Shown here: in pieces, positions 17,523 to 26,326 of the stretch
Layout: each line of letters begins with the position of its first letter
How positions within the stretch are numbered: the first letter of the stretch is position 1
DNA from: Erysipelothrix anatis
GTDB lineage: Bacteria > Bacillota_I > Bacilli_A > Erysipelotrichales > Erysipelotrichaceae
Length of the DNA stretch: 64,000 nucleotides
Direction: 5' to 3'
NCBI RefSeq assembly: GCF_009828745.1
Contig: NZ_WTSX01000003.1
Span: 1 to 64,000 of the forward strand
The notes under the pieces: generated by a model
The model's input: the letters and a program-made list of their open reading frames with translations, nothing else
What the model was told of the DNA's origin: nothing
Database searches by the model: none
Position numbers and translations under genes: made by a program

Positions 17523-19049
17523 TTACATGAGTCCGCTGAAGACGCGAACAACCGATCTAAAAACACGTACAATGAATGGTGTTTCTAGTGCTTCTTCTAG
17601 TGTAATTTCAATACAGTGATTATTGATTGTATCAATTGAGTCTTCATAACATTTTGTCACTGTTTCACTATCCATAAATAGAATACTACATTCGTAGTGC
17701 AAATAGTAACTGCGATAATCCATATTCGTTGTTCCAATCATTGCAATCTCATCATCAACAACCACTGTTTTTGAGTGAACAAACCCTGGTTCATATTCAA
17801 AAATACGAACCCCATGCTCAAGTAAATCTTGATAATTTGATTTCGTCACTTGGTTAACGACAACTTTATCAGGAATATGTGGTACAACGATCCGTACATC
17901 AACACCCGATCGAGCAGCCATTTTCAATGCCATAACCATTTCGTATCCAATAATAAGATATGGTGTCTGAATATATATGTAACGACGGGCATTATTGATC
18001 ATATACATATGAGCATCCAACCCCATATCCACATCATCTGTCGGTGCATCACCAAACGGTAGCACATACCCTACATTCTCCTCGAGTTGAGGGAAGGTAT
18101 ATTGAAAATCCAACGGGTCTTCAATGCGCTCTGAATAGTATCGCCAAAATTGGAGGAACATCATCGTCAAAGAGTGAACCGCATCACCTTCAATCATAAC
18201 TGCAGTATCTTTCCAATGTCCAAATTTACTGCCAATATTTATGTATTCATCCGCAAGGTTCATACCTCCAACAATTCCCACACGTCCGTCAACCACGCAT
18301 ATTTTACGGTGATTTCGGTTGTTCATTTGAATTGCCTGTTGGGCAATTAGCGGGTTAAATGCAATTGCTTGAATCCCTGCGTCATCACATTGTTGTTGTA
18401 AATCTTTAAAAAGTGCACAACCCCAATCATCATACATCAACCGTACATCAACGCCTTCCGCGACCTTTTCTCGCAGAATTTCATAGATTGATTGCCACAT
18501 CAAACCATCTTTAATAATAAAATACTCTAAAAAGATGTACGATTTAGCACTTCTTAACGCTTCTTTCATTGCTTCAAATTTCACTTCACCTGATTCCAAA
18601 TACACGGACTTTGTATTCGTATAAAGTGGGTAGTTTGTCGTATTCACAATGTATCGAAGCATTCGATTCCAGTGCGGATTTTTTGTTTCTGCATTATCCA
18701 TGATGACGTTATAATCCAAATCTAAAAAAGAATTTTCAGAATAGGCATCTGTGATCTTTTCTCGTAGTTTGCGCGGTACTTTCTTTCCGCCAAACGACAA
18801 GTAAAGAACCGCCCCAATAGGTGGAAAGACGAGAATCACAATCGTCCATGCCAAACGATATACTGGATTATCATTCCGATTAATAACATAAATAACCAAT
18901 AGGACCGCCAAGAACATTAAGATTGAGTAAATCGTTGCATAGTTTAGCGATAAATTCCATACTAAATACAGGAGTAACCATAGTTCCGCAACAACGATGA
19001 TCCCCACGACAAATATTTTATTTGTAATTATACGTAATAGTGTCTTCAT
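17523..19049 (-). CDS. cls: Cardiolipin synthase
   Basis: A 508-residue phospholipase-D-superfamily enzyme. Two N-terminal membrane helices (about residues 5-55) are followed by two HKD motifs: H247 in NHRKICVVDG and H425 in HSKTVVVDD. It joins two phosphatidylglycerol molecules into cardiolipin at the membrane. The ATG at 19049 is chosen because GTGAGGTGG lies just upstream; the longer frame adds 19 residues without a ribosome-binding site. It is followed closely by the patatin-like phospholipase. Confidence 0.95.
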   Translation of the reverse strand: MKTLLRIITNKIFVVGIIVVAELWLLLYLVWNLSLNYATIYSILMFLAVLLVIYVINRNDNPVYRLAWTIVILVFPPIGAVLYLSFGGKKVPRKLREKITDAYSENSFLDLDYNVIMDNAETKNPHWNRMLRYIVNTTNYPLYTNTKSVYLESGEVKFEAMKEALRSAKSYIFLEYFIIKDGLMWQSIYEILREKVAEGVDVRLMYDDWGCALFKDLQQQCDDAGIQAIAFNPLIAQQAIQMNNRNHRKICVVDGRVGIVGGMNLADEYINIGSKFGHWKDTAVMIEGDAVHSLTMMFLQFWRYYSERIEDPLDFQYTFPQLEENVGYVLPFGDAPTDDVDMGLDAHMYMINNARRYIYIQTPYLIIGYEMVMALKMAARSGVDVRIVVPHIPDKVVVNQVTKSNYQDLLEHGVRIFEYEPGFVHSKTVVVDDEIAMIGTTNMDYRSYYLHYECSILFMDSETVTKCYEDSIDTINNHCIEITLEEALETPFIVRVFRSVVRVFSGLM

Positions 19050-19162
19050 ATCCACCTCACTTGAGGAAATTATACTTGATTGCACTTGATTATTGCAAGT
19101 TATCACTTGCTTATGACCCTTTGAGTCGCTATGATTATAAAGTACAGAAGGGAAGCATTTGT

Positions 19163-19867
19163 ATGACTATAAAAGCGAATGAAAATAAAGCATTAACCGT
19201 ATGCGTTAATGGACAAGAATATGAGCGTTTACCAATTAAAACTAAGTTGGTAATGCCAAATGATAAGATTGATGCTGTTGTGGGTGAGTTCGCAACACCA
19301 TTCCTTCAAGATGGCGATATTTTATTTGTAACTGAGAAAATTGTTGCTATTACGCAAGGCCGCGCCTATCCTATTAAGGATGTGAAGCCGCGTAAACTTG
19401 CATACACTCTTTCAAACTATGTAACAAAAACACCGCACGGAATTGGTTTGGGTATGCCTGAAACCATGGAGATGGCATTGCGTGAATGTGGAACACCTCG
19501 CATCATTTTTGCCGCTGGTGTTGCTGCAATTACAAAAGTTTTTGGACGTAAAGGTGACTTCTACCGCGTTGCTGGTTACAAAGCGCGATCAATTGATGGT
19601 CCCACATCACATACAATTCCACCATACAATGAATATGTTGTCCTAGGACCTGAACGTCCAAACGAAGTTGCCAAAGAACTAAAAGCACTTTTCGATAAGG
19701 ACATTGATGTCATTGTTGTTGATATTAATGATTTAGGCGGAAATATTCTTGGATCAAGCAATTCCGCAATTGACTTGGACCAAATGGTAAAAATATTAAA
19801 AGATAATCCCCTTGGGCAACAGTCACAATCGACACCCTTAGGAATTATCCGTAAAGTTAAAGCTTAA
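19163..19867 (+). CDS. CofE-like gamma-glutamyl ligase family protein
   Basis: A 234-residue protein resembling coenzyme F420-0:L-glutamate ligase (CofE). ILFVTEKIVAITQGRAYPI, the ITKVFGRKGDFYRVAG region and IVVDINDLGGNILG match the family's GTP and metal-binding segments. CofE adds glutamate to F420 precursors, but no other F420 gene lies here and Erysipelotrichia are not known F420 producers. The substrate is therefore probably different. The start at 19163 follows AAGGGA; the longer frame would overlap the cls promoter region. It converges on a GNAT gene with an 11-base overlap. Confidence 0.8.
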   Translation: MTIKANENKALTVCVNGQEYERLPIKTKLVMPNDKIDAVVGEFATPFLQDGDILFVTEKIVAITQGRAYPIKDVKPRKLAYTLSNYVTKTPHGIGLGMPETMEMALRECGTPRIIFAAGVAAITKVFGRKGDFYRVAGYKARSIDGPTSHTIPPYNEYVVLGPERPNEVAKELKALFDKDIDVIVVDINDLGGNILGSSNSAIDLDQMVKILKDNPLGQQSQSTPLGIIRKVKA

Positions 19868-20270
19868 CAGTATATATTTCTTTTTGAGTTTCACCCATGT
19901 GGTATAACTCGTGGTCTGTATCCACATCCACCGTTTCCACATAAGCACCACTCAAACGTTTAATAATTTTCTGTGACGCTATATTATCCGGATTGCATGT
20001 AAGAATAACTTCATGTACATCCGGTTTTTTTATTGCCAAAATATCAAAGAGAGCAAGCGTAGCTTGATAGGCAAGATTCTTTCCACGGTAAGGAGGATAA
20101 ATCACATATCCAATATTACCGTAGAAACGAAGATCACGCCCTGTTTCATTTCGAAATTCGCATCGTCCAACGAAGCGTGACATTTCGGGAACGAAAATAT
20201 CATACAAGAACGTTTCGACGCCTTGATGATCATATTCATCCGTGATATCAATTAACTCGATTTTCATCAT
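19857..20270 (-). CDS. GNAT-family N-acetyltransferase
   Basis: A 137-residue GNAT. IGYVIYPPYRGKNLAYQA holds the acetyl-CoA-binding R/Q-x-x-G-x-A-like loop, and NIASQKIIKRLSG is the typical Asn-x-x-S.k...k.GF helix. It resembles acetyltransferases that modify amino groups of small molecules or protein N-termini; the substrate is unknown. Either of two adjacent ATGs (20270, 20267) could be the start. It overlaps the upstream membrane-protein stop by a few bases, so it is the second gene of a two-gene unit. Confidence 0.85.
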   Translation of the reverse strand: MMKIELIDITDEYDHQGVETFLYDIFVPEMSRFVGRCEFRNETGRDLRFYGNIGYVIYPPYRGKNLAYQATLALFDILAIKKPDVHEVILTCNPDNIASQKIIKRLSGAYVETVDVDTDHELYHMGETQKEIYTVKL

Positions 20271-21022
20271 GCCTTCTTGGTGAACAACTCTTGGTATAGT
20301 TTGAATCCAACGAAAGCCGCAAACGCAAATCTTAAAATTTCGGTTAAGATTGGCATGTTTAAATTAAACAACAATCCTGTAATAGCAACATTAATAAAGA
20401 CGAGTACAAGGGCAATTGCTGCATTAGGCAAGAGTTTATCTTCGCGGACTCCACGAATAATTAATGCAAATCCTGCTGTATAAATGATGTACTCATAAAT
20501 TCGAGACAGTAATATATTTGCGTAATAGAAGTTAGGATTATTAACAACTTCGTTCACCAGATTTGCAACTTGTTCTGGTGTAAATGATGGGTTTAGAACA
20601 GTCGCTGCGGTTCCTTTATTAATCGCAAAACCAAACATAAAGATATTTGTAAGTGTACTTAAAGTAGATGCAACAAAGAAAATCATTAACCCAAAAGAGA
20701 GATGTGTTGTTGTCCACTTGGTAAATTTAAATTTCTTATATGCAATTGGGACAACAATAATGGAAGCAAGCGTGAATGCAACTGCACTCATTATTCCCCA
20801 GATCATGCCGTATTGCGGACCAAATGTCATTTTTGTGATGTCCCCAAATGGTATTTGAGCAACCGCAAAAATAATGTTCATAAGGAAGTAACTCAACACT
20901 CCCCACATAACGCCTTTAACTATTGTTTCTTCTTTTCTCATTTTAATGTAGTATCCCAGTAACCAGCCTAATAATGCAAGAATACTGAAACCTAGAATTA
21001 CAAATTTTAGTGGTGATACCAT
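20267..21022 (-). CDS. Polytopic membrane protein of unknown function
   Basis: A 251-residue protein with seven or eight hydrophobic segments and an Arg/Lys-rich pattern of inside loops. The ATG at 21022 follows GGAGG by five bases and is preferred to the ATG four codons earlier. The overall layout loosely recalls YhfC-type intramembrane peptidase proteins, but the key motifs are not clear enough to assign it. It overlaps the GNAT gene downstream and lies after the cold-shock gene's terminator. Confidence 0.65.
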   Translation of the reverse strand: MVSPLKFVILGFSILALLGWLLGYYIKMRKEETIVKGVMWGVLSYFLMNIIFAVAQIPFGDITKMTFGPQYGMIWGIMSAVAFTLASIIVVPIAYKKFKFTKWTTTHLSFGLMIFFVASTLSTLTNIFMFGFAINKGTAATVLNPSFTPEQVANLVNEVVNNPNFYYANILLSRIYEYIIYTAGFALIIRGVREDKLLPNAAIALVLVFINVAITGLLFNLNMPILTEILRFAFAAFVGFKLYQELFTKKA

Positions 21023-21092
21023 AATTTCCTCCAATATTTACTAATAGATATTATAATCTAAATTCTGATAGAATGCGACTTTCTGTCCATTA

Positions 21093-21120
21093 AAAAACAG
21101 TAACCGAAGTTACTGTTTTT
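21093..21120 (-). terminator. Terminator of the cold-shock gene
   Basis: A perfect 12-bp stem AAAAACAGTAAC / GTTACTGTTTTT with a CGAA tetraloop lies 12 bases after the stop codon. Confidence 0.9.
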
Positions 21121-21131
21121 GGCTAAACTAA

Positions 21132-21332
21132 TTAGATAGCTCTAACGTTTGCTGCTTGCTCTCCGCGTGGACCTTCAACGACATCAAAGCTAACTTCTTG
21201 ACCTTCTTCTAAAGATTTGTATCCGTCTGCTTCGATTGCTGAATAATGAACGAAAACGTCTTGCCCACCTTCGATAGTAATGAATCCGTAACCCTTCTCA
21301 GCGTTAAAGAATTTCACTTTCCCTGTACTCAT
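21132..21332 (-). CDS. csp: Cold-shock protein (CspA family)
   Basis: A 66-residue CSD protein: [15 protein letters not shown] (RNP1-like) and DVFVHYSAI (RNP2-like) are intact. It binds single-stranded RNA and DNA as a chaperone. The start follows GGAGG by seven bases; the longer open frame upstream is untranslated leader. A consensus promoter at 21464-21492 predicts a leader of about 125 bases, as usual for cold-inducible csp genes. Confidence 0.97.
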   Translation of the reverse strand: MSTGKVKFFNAEKGYGFITIEGGQDVFVHYSAIEADGYKSLEEGQEVSFDVVEGPRGEQAANVRAI

Positions 21333-21463
21333 GCTAGTACCTCCTATCAGAAATAAGTTGTACTCAAACGTAAATTTCAAACTATGGTAAACAGTTTTTA
21401 ACACACATTGAGTTCCTACGATATAATTCTTACAAATTACAATCATATTCTTATTACAATTTG

Positions 21464-21492
21464 ATATTATCATCATTATAGAAGTGTGTCAA
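21464..21492 (-). promoter_or_regulatory. csp promoter
   Basis: The minus strand reads TTGACA, a 17-base spacer, then TAATAT. The -35 box is a perfect consensus, fitting a highly expressed gene. Confidence 0.8.
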
Positions 21493-21783
21493 TCCATTTT
21501 CAGATTTGTGAAGCGTTTTCAAGGCTATTCCATTAAACATCAAAATACATACTATTTATTTGGGTGTATTTTTCATGGATATGCACTGTTAAAGCCCTTG
21601 ATACCACTTACCGCTATTCTGAAAACCTGTTTCATCATTGGGGATTTTTACCATGTTTTTCACAAGCAAACGGCTAAATTATGACCACCCCAGTCCGTGT
21701 ATCTTGAAAAGTCAAGAAAAATAATTTTAAAAAAATTATACCGTTCAAACCCTATCGAATTTATAGAGGTAGTTAATCATCCT

Positions 21784-21812
21784 TTGCAAAAGAATATTTC
21801 GTACTTTATATA
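21784..21812 (+). promoter_or_regulatory. Promoter of the second RluA-family gene
   Basis: TTGCAA, a 17-base spacer, then TATATA, about 60 bases before the ATG at 21876. Confidence 0.5.
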
Positions 21813-21875
21813 TAATAAGGATACTATCTATTTAAGGTGTTTTCTGTCATAATGAAATACGAAATGAGGTAATTT

Positions 21876-22751
21876 ATGAAACATACAATTAAAGTAGTCC
21901 GCGATGGTGAAGTTTTAGATACAGTTTTGAGCGCTGATCTAGCATACAGCCGGTCAAAAATTAAATCATTACTGAAACATGAATGTATATCTATCGATAA
22001 TGAGGTCACAACACAGTTTGATGACCCTGTTTATGTAGGGCAAACAATCACAATTGTCTCACATAATCAACAACGCGATACGCCACTACAGATCTTGTAT
22101 GAAGATAATGAAATTCTTGTCATCGACAAACCTTATAAACTCTTAACAGTTGCAACAAATAAGAATGAAGAGCTAACTGCTTATCGGCTTGCAAGTGATT
22201 ATGTCAAAACGCAAAACTCTAAGAACAGAATCTTTGTTGTCCACCGCCTCGATCAGGATACATCTGGTGTTCTAATGTTTGCAAAAAACGAGCGTGTCAA
22301 GAAAATGTATCAAGATGATTGGAACGCAGCGGTTCTTGACCGCACTTATATCGCGATTGTCGAAGGTCGTGTACAAAAAGAAAATGATACGATCAAATCT
22401 TTCCTACGTGAAAACAAAACAACGCATATGTATTCAACGACTACTGGTCAAGAGGCTATCACACACTACAGCGTTATCCGTAGAAGCGAAAAATTTTCAC
22501 TCCTTAAAGTCCAACTCGATACAGGCCGTAAAAATCAAATTCGCGTGCATATGTTAGATATTGGTCACCCAATTATTGGCGACCGTAAGTACGATGCGAA
22601 AACCAATCCTATCAAGCGAATGGGATTGCATGCTTATCGAATGATTGTGAAGCATCCAAAATCTGGTAAAGTCATGGAATTTATTTCACCTTTACCACCG
22701 AAATTTAAACGTCTTACTCGTGTCACGGAACAACAAATCGAATCCATTTAA
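21876..22751 (+). CDS. RluA-family pseudouridine synthase (RluD-like)
   Basis: A 291-residue enzyme with an N-terminal S4-like RNA-binding domain (about residues 1-75), then the catalytic core. The motif HRLDQDTSG carries the nucleophilic aspartate, and TGRKNQIRVHM is the family's RNA-binding loop. It modifies uridines in large-subunit rRNA; the exact sites cannot be assigned by eye. It is monocistronic, with a shared terminator downstream. Confidence 0.93.
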   Translation: MKHTIKVVRDGEVLDTVLSADLAYSRSKIKSLLKHECISIDNEVTTQFDDPVYVGQTITIVSHNQQRDTPLQILYEDNEILVIDKPYKLLTVATNKNEELTAYRLASDYVKTQNSKNRIFVVHRLDQDTSGVLMFAKNERVKKMYQDDWNAAVLDRTYIAIVEGRVQKENDTIKSFLRENKTTHMYSTTTGQEAITHYSVIRRSEKFSLLKVQLDTGRKNQIRVHMLDIGHPIIGDRKYDAKTNPIKRMGLHAYRMIVKHPKSGKVMEFISPLPPKFKRLTRVTEQQIESI

Positions 22752-22752
22752 T

Positions 22753-22791
22753 AAAAAAGTGTTGACCGCTAAATATGGTCAACACTTTTTT
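22753..22791. terminator. Bidirectional terminator
   Basis: A 15-bp stem AAAAAAGTGTTGACC / GGTCAACACTTTTTT with a 9-nt loop separates the convergent pseudouridine synthase gene and the SipW locus. It overlaps the stop codon of the last SipW-locus gene. Confidence 0.9.
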
Positions 22792-23548
22792 ACGCCATTT
22801 TTTTCCAGACACGATCATCATCACCTGGTGCTACAACACCCTTGTTTTTAGAGTTATCTGCCGTAAGTAGTGAATATGTAGCATCACCATAACGCACGGA
22901 AACTACTTCACCCTGCAAGGATTTCGTATACAAGGCATTTTCCACATACTCAACATGATTCATCGGTGTCCAACCAACATCCGTTCCAGGGACATGACCC
23001 TGTTTATATTTCTGATTCGCAATGTACACAACGTTCTCGAAATACACTACAGATTGTCCATCAAATGGGTTCTTAGGAATCCCTTGCGTCTTAGTATACT
23101 TTCGATTCGAAAATGTAAGGTACGATGCAACCTGTTGCGCATTAAACGATCCATTTTTGTAGAAATACGCTATATCACCAGATACTGTATATCCTTCGTT
23201 TGGATGATTTTGTGGATTAAACGCGCCCAAATTATTGTTATAAATGGACATGATTTTGTGATTATACCAGGCTAGGTCATACGATTTCGTTTCATCTATG
23301 TCTTGCTTAATGAGATAGTAAAAACCCTGGTCGTCTTGTACGATGGTACCTGCGGCATATCTATTTCCCGGGACATATTTGGGAACGGAATTTCCAAAAG
23401 GTGATGAAAAATCACCAATGCGCATTGAAATTTTCGATTCTTTTTGGGTTCGGGCAACATCAAATGTGTCCCACATAGCTTTGATACTCACCGTCATTGT
23501 GATCAAAATGATGATCATGAGCAATGGCGTATATTTTTTTACATTCAT
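22790..23548 (-). CDS. Secreted PG..GWT-motif protein B of the SipW locus (CBM5/12-like)
   Basis: A 252-residue protein with an N-terminal membrane or signal segment (about residues 8-26). It then has two short modules of chitin-binding (CBM5/12) style: YVPGNRYAAGTIVQDDQGFY near residue 57, and an aromatic module with VVYFENVVYIANQ and VPGTDVGWTPM near 170-210. The tail GDDDRVWKKM resembles the end of its paralogue at 24797-25663. The CBM likeness is by pattern only. It is the last of five genes, starting 12 bases after the TasA-like gene. A good AGGAG precedes the ATG. Confidence 0.75.
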   Translation of the reverse strand: MNVKKYTPLLMIIILITMTVSIKAMWDTFDVARTQKESKISMRIGDFSSPFGNSVPKYVPGNRYAAGTIVQDDQGFYYLIKQDIDETKSYDLAWYNHKIMSIYNNNLGAFNPQNHPNEGYTVSGDIAYFYKNGSFNAQQVASYLTFSNRKYTKTQGIPKNPFDGQSVVYFENVVYIANQKYKQGHVPGTDVGWTPMNHVEYVENALYTKSLQGEVVSVRYGDATYSLLTADNSKNKGVVAPGDDDRVWKKMA

Positions 23549-23560
23549 AGTTAGGACTCC

Positions 23561-24199
23561 TTATTGTGGCGTTACCGTGATGTTAATATCAAACGCTATC
23601 GTAGATTCCTTTACAAAGTCATAATGCTCTTTCGTTGGTGGCATCCCCAGCTGAAAAGCATGCTTAAATGCTTGGAGATTGCCATCACCCAAGAAAATGT
23701 CACGAGTTGCACCAAATGAAATTTCGTTTACCCAATTTGGGTTTGATGTATCGCGATTTGCTGTGATAGGTGTTCCTGAAAAGAGAATGAGATTGAGATA
23801 AGACTCATCATCTCGCCTTTCTGTGATTCCATCGATATTTTTTTGAAATCGAAAATTACTATAAACAACCTGTAGCGTTCCTGGATGTCCTGTCGCAAAA
23901 TCAGTTCCATCTTCTTCCCAGGATACTGAGTATCCTGTTTCCAATGTATCAACCGACTTTCCCTCAACGGCTTTTCCTTTTGGAACGAGAGGTAGTTCTG
24001 TATTTTTAAATATATTTAAATCACCAATTTGTGTCGATACGGTTACCGTATCTCCGCTTCCAATTTTCATTGTATTTGTCTTTGTTACTTCTGATGGTGG
24101 AGATACGGTTCCATCAAACCAGTAACTCCACGTAAAACCTGTTAATAATAACGCTAAAACAGATAGTGAAATTAAAGCAATTAACTTATCGCGTTTCAT
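23561..24199 (-). CDS. TasA-like secreted protein 2, SipW-type signal
   Basis: A 212-residue protein. Its signal (LISLSVLALLLTGFTWSYW) is the SipW-dependent type of TasA/CalY/TapA proteins: hydrophobic stretch, then G.TWSYW with a Gly-Thr after it. The mature part is beta-rich, as expected for a fibre subunit. It ends with AFDINITVTPQ, closely matching the end of the first TasA-like protein (VKVRLSVTPL). In Bacillus such proteins polymerise as matrix fibres after cleavage by SipW. It lies downstream of the SipW-type peptidase. Confidence 0.8.
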   Translation of the reverse strand: MKRDKLIALISLSVLALLLTGFTWSYWFDGTVSPPSEVTKTNTMKIGSGDTVTVSTQIGDLNIFKNTELPLVPKGKAVEGKSVDTLETGYSVSWEEDGTDFATGHPGTLQVVYSNFRFQKNIDGITERRDDESYLNLILFSGTPITANRDTSNPNWVNEISFGATRDIFLGDGNLQAFKHAFQLGMPPTKEHYDFVKESTIAFDINITVTPQ

Positions 24200-24261
24200 T
24201 ACTTCCCCTCAATGATTCTTCTATTTGTTAATTAGTCTTGACTCAGATACCAAAAAACGAC

Positions 24262-24819
24262 TCAAACACGCAATGTGTCTAAATCATCTTTTGGGGAATC
24301 TTCATCTTTTTCATAGTAGACATGCACTATGGTCAATACAATTGCAGTTAATGCGACCAAGAGAATTGGCACCGCATTGTTGTAAAGTGGGATAAGCAGA
24401 TGACCTACTTTAGGTATGGTCATAACAACTTTTCCACGAATTTGATTACCGTGAATTGTCCAGGTATCCATCGTTTCACTTACATTTGGTTTTGTTCTGT
24501 AGTTATTTCCATCAATTTCCGCAATATAATGTGTAACCAGCTCGAGTGTTCCGTCTCCATCAATATCGACATCAAAAGTAATAATATCATCTACCTTTAA
24601 GGTCTCAGGAGTTACTCTTTTGACAACAATTAAATCATTTACATTGATCACAGGTGTCATACTGTCGCTGATAACCACATAAGAACTATGCTTAACGACG
24701 TGCGACATTACGTTTGGAAAAAAGCGTATTGCACCAATTACCAACGCTAAAATAGCGATGATAAGGTAGAATGCGATAGATCCAACCTCACGTCGTTTAG
24801 TGGTTTCTTTTTTGTTCAT
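24262..24819 (-). CDS. sipW: SipW-type signal peptidase I
   Basis: A 185-residue signal peptidase of the ER/archaeal class, with two membrane helices (about residues 15-35 and 150-172). The nucleophile lies in VVISDSMTP. Where Bacillus-type enzymes use lysine, this one has histidine in LVTHYIAE, the Ser-His pattern of SipW. The ATG at 24819 follows TGGAGAAACG. It overlaps the preceding gene by 23 bases and lies between the two TasA-like/partner pairs, which are its likely substrates. Confidence 0.92.
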   Translation of the reverse strand: MNKKETTKRREVGSIAFYLIIAILALVIGAIRFFPNVMSHVVKHSSYVVISDSMTPVINVNDLIVVKRVTPETLKVDDIITFDVDIDGDGTLELVTHYIAEIDGNNYRTKPNVSETMDTWTIHGNQIRGKVVMTIPKVGHLLIPLYNNAVPILLVALTAIVLTIVHVYYEKDEDSPKDDLDTLRV

Positions 24820-25663
24820 ACGTTTCTCCACTTCGTAACGCCCAAACTGTTTCATTTTCACCTGGTTTGATGTATTCGCCAGTTTGAGGGTCTTTGTTGC
24901 TTTTCGTTCGCAGTTGATAAACAATATTTTTTCCGTTTTCATTCATTACAACAGATACGGGATATCCTTTGTATTTTACATACAGATAGTTTTCATTAAA
25001 AACTGGATCATTTAATGAAGTCCATCCTTTTGATTCACCAGGAACTGGTCGACTCGAGCCATCATAGTCTTGATTCGTGATGTAAAGCTTATCTTTGTGC
25101 CACACAACTTGATTCTTCCCTTTAAATTTGGGATTTATATATGCTTGGGGATTGTTGCGATTCAATGCAACAGCTGCATATCCAGTTTTATAGCGTTTGG
25201 TAGCATCAAAGAGATAGGTTGTAATATCTTCATGCATGATACGTTTTCCATCTTCAAACCGACTGATATGGTAGTCATCGAAGGTGTAAAAACCATGTAA
25301 ATATCTGTTCGACACGTTATCAGGCACCGAGTCAGATAATATTCTGAAGGGGGATACGTCGTCAGGGTATCGTGATGGTTCACGGTGAATTCCTGATTCG
25401 ACTGGATTAACAACCACATAAATATCGCCTCGTGATTCGAATAATTCACCGATACGGTATTTACGATTTAAATCGTAATCTTTTAAGAGATCATAATCCT
25501 TCGTTAGTGTCATGATACCGAGGTAATCATGAATTGTAACAGAGCATTCGACAGTATTACTTGCTGAGTTAACGCCATATGATTGCCAATAACTGTACGT
25601 TTTAGTAGATACAATCAAGCAGCCTAAGATGCTTAGAATCCCTATCAACACTCGTGCAATCAT
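24797..25663 (-). CDS. Secreted PG..GWT-motif protein A of the SipW locus (CBM5/12-like)
   Basis: A 288-residue protein with an N-terminal signal (about residues 3-28, followed by TYSYWQSYG). It is paralogous to the protein at 22790-23548. Shared features are YRIGELFESRGDIYVVV, VVWHKDKLYITNQ, VPGESKGWTSL and a tail GENETVWAL. The repeated aromatic-PG-GW pattern recalls carbohydrate-binding modules 5/12. It starts 10 bases after the first TasA-like gene and overlaps sipW, so it is translationally linked to both. It may anchor or cap the fibre; this is inference. Confidence 0.75.
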   Translation of the reverse strand: MIARVLIGILSILGCLIVSTKTYSYWQSYGVNSASNTVECSVTIHDYLGIMTLTKDYDLLKDYDLNRKYRIGELFESRGDIYVVVNPVESGIHREPSRYPDDVSPFRILSDSVPDNVSNRYLHGFYTFDDYHISRFEDGKRIMHEDITTYLFDATKRYKTGYAAVALNRNNPQAYINPKFKGKNQVVWHKDKLYITNQDYDGSSRPVPGESKGWTSLNDPVFNENYLYVKYKGYPVSVVMNENGKNIVYQLRTKSNKDPQTGEYIKPGENETVWALRSGETYEQKRNH

Positions 25664-25673
25664 TCAATAGCAC

Positions 25674-26264
25674 CTATAACGGAGTTACTGATAAGCGCAC
25701 TTTAACTTTAATAGTTTTGTTTGCAATTGCTTCGTATTCTGATTTATTTTTAGGTTCATTCATGGTTACTGATAAACCAATTGGAGTAGCTGTTGAATCA
25801 TTCAAAGTAATTGTCGGCATCGTTTCGTCAAATGTTGGTTTGATGAGTGATGTTGCAATCTTGTTGTCAGTATGGTTAACGTCAATTCCATCAATAGAAA
25901 CACCGAGAATTTCAGCTTTGATTGTTCCCTGTGCACCTGATGCAATTTCTTTACCGATTTGGTTTTCAGTCCATGTTGCATTAATTGTTAGTGCAGCATT
26001 AGAACTAAAAGTTGAGCGTTCGCCTTCGGATAGTTTGTTATAAATATCTGCAGGAATCAATGGTTTCGTTGTTGATCCGGGAGCAATCGTTAACGTTGTT
26101 TCGACTTCTTGGTTCTTGGCCGCTCCTAATACAACTGTATTTTCGCCATTTTCAGTTAGGTGGGGTTTGATAGTACCAGCATTCCAGTATGACCATGTGT
26201 ATCCTGTTAATAACAGTGCCAGTAAGATTAAGACGCTAATACTTACTTTCTTTGAATTCTTCAT
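25674..26264 (-). CDS. TasA-like secreted protein 1, SipW-type signal
   Basis: A 196-residue protein with the SipW-type signal SVLILLALLLTGYTWSYWNA near residues 9-28. The mature region is rich in Thr, Asn and beta-forming residues with no cysteine, typical of TasA/CalY (camelysin) proteins. It is the first gene of the five-gene locus and has its own promoter (26298-26326). Expected role: major subunit of an extracellular fibre or matrix, cleaved by the SipW-type peptidase two genes downstream. Confidence 0.82.
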   Translation of the reverse strand: MKNSKKVSISVLILLALLLTGYTWSYWNAGTIKPHLTENGENTVVLGAAKNQEVETTLTIAPGSTTKPLIPADIYNKLSEGERSTFSSNAALTINATWTENQIGKEIASGAQGTIKAEILGVSIDGIDVNHTDNKIATSLIKPTFDETMPTITLNDSTATPIGLSVTMNEPKNKSEYEAIANKTIKVKVRLSVTPL

Positions 26265-26297
26265 TAAAATAATGTCTCCTTTTTTTCATACCTACCA

Positions 26298-26326
26298 ATA
26301 CTACCACCGTAAGTTGTTTATTTCAA
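26298..26326 (-). promoter_or_regulatory. Promoter of the SipW locus
   Basis: The minus strand reads TTGAAA, a 17-base spacer, then TAGTAT. Transcription would start about 26 bases before the ATG of the first gene. Confidence 0.7.

Larger units (their letters stand above)
21333..21875. other. Intergenic region: csp leader and two divergent promoters
   Basis: This 543-base gap holds the csp leader (21333 to about 21457), the csp promoter and the promoter of the next gene. Between about 21500 and 21780 I see no convincing gene. A 66-codon frame at 21484-21684 lacks a ribosome-binding site and has no protein-like features. Confidence 0.6.

Noticed and set aside
21484-21684. 66-codon plus-strand frame between csp and the pseudouridine synthase
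   Set aside because: It lacks a ribosome-binding site, starts inside the csp promoter, and its composition looks random.
24820-24942. N-terminal extension of the SipW-type peptidase
   Set aside because: The ATG at 24819 has a proper ribosome-binding site, and the extension is encoded by the end of the previous gene in another frame.
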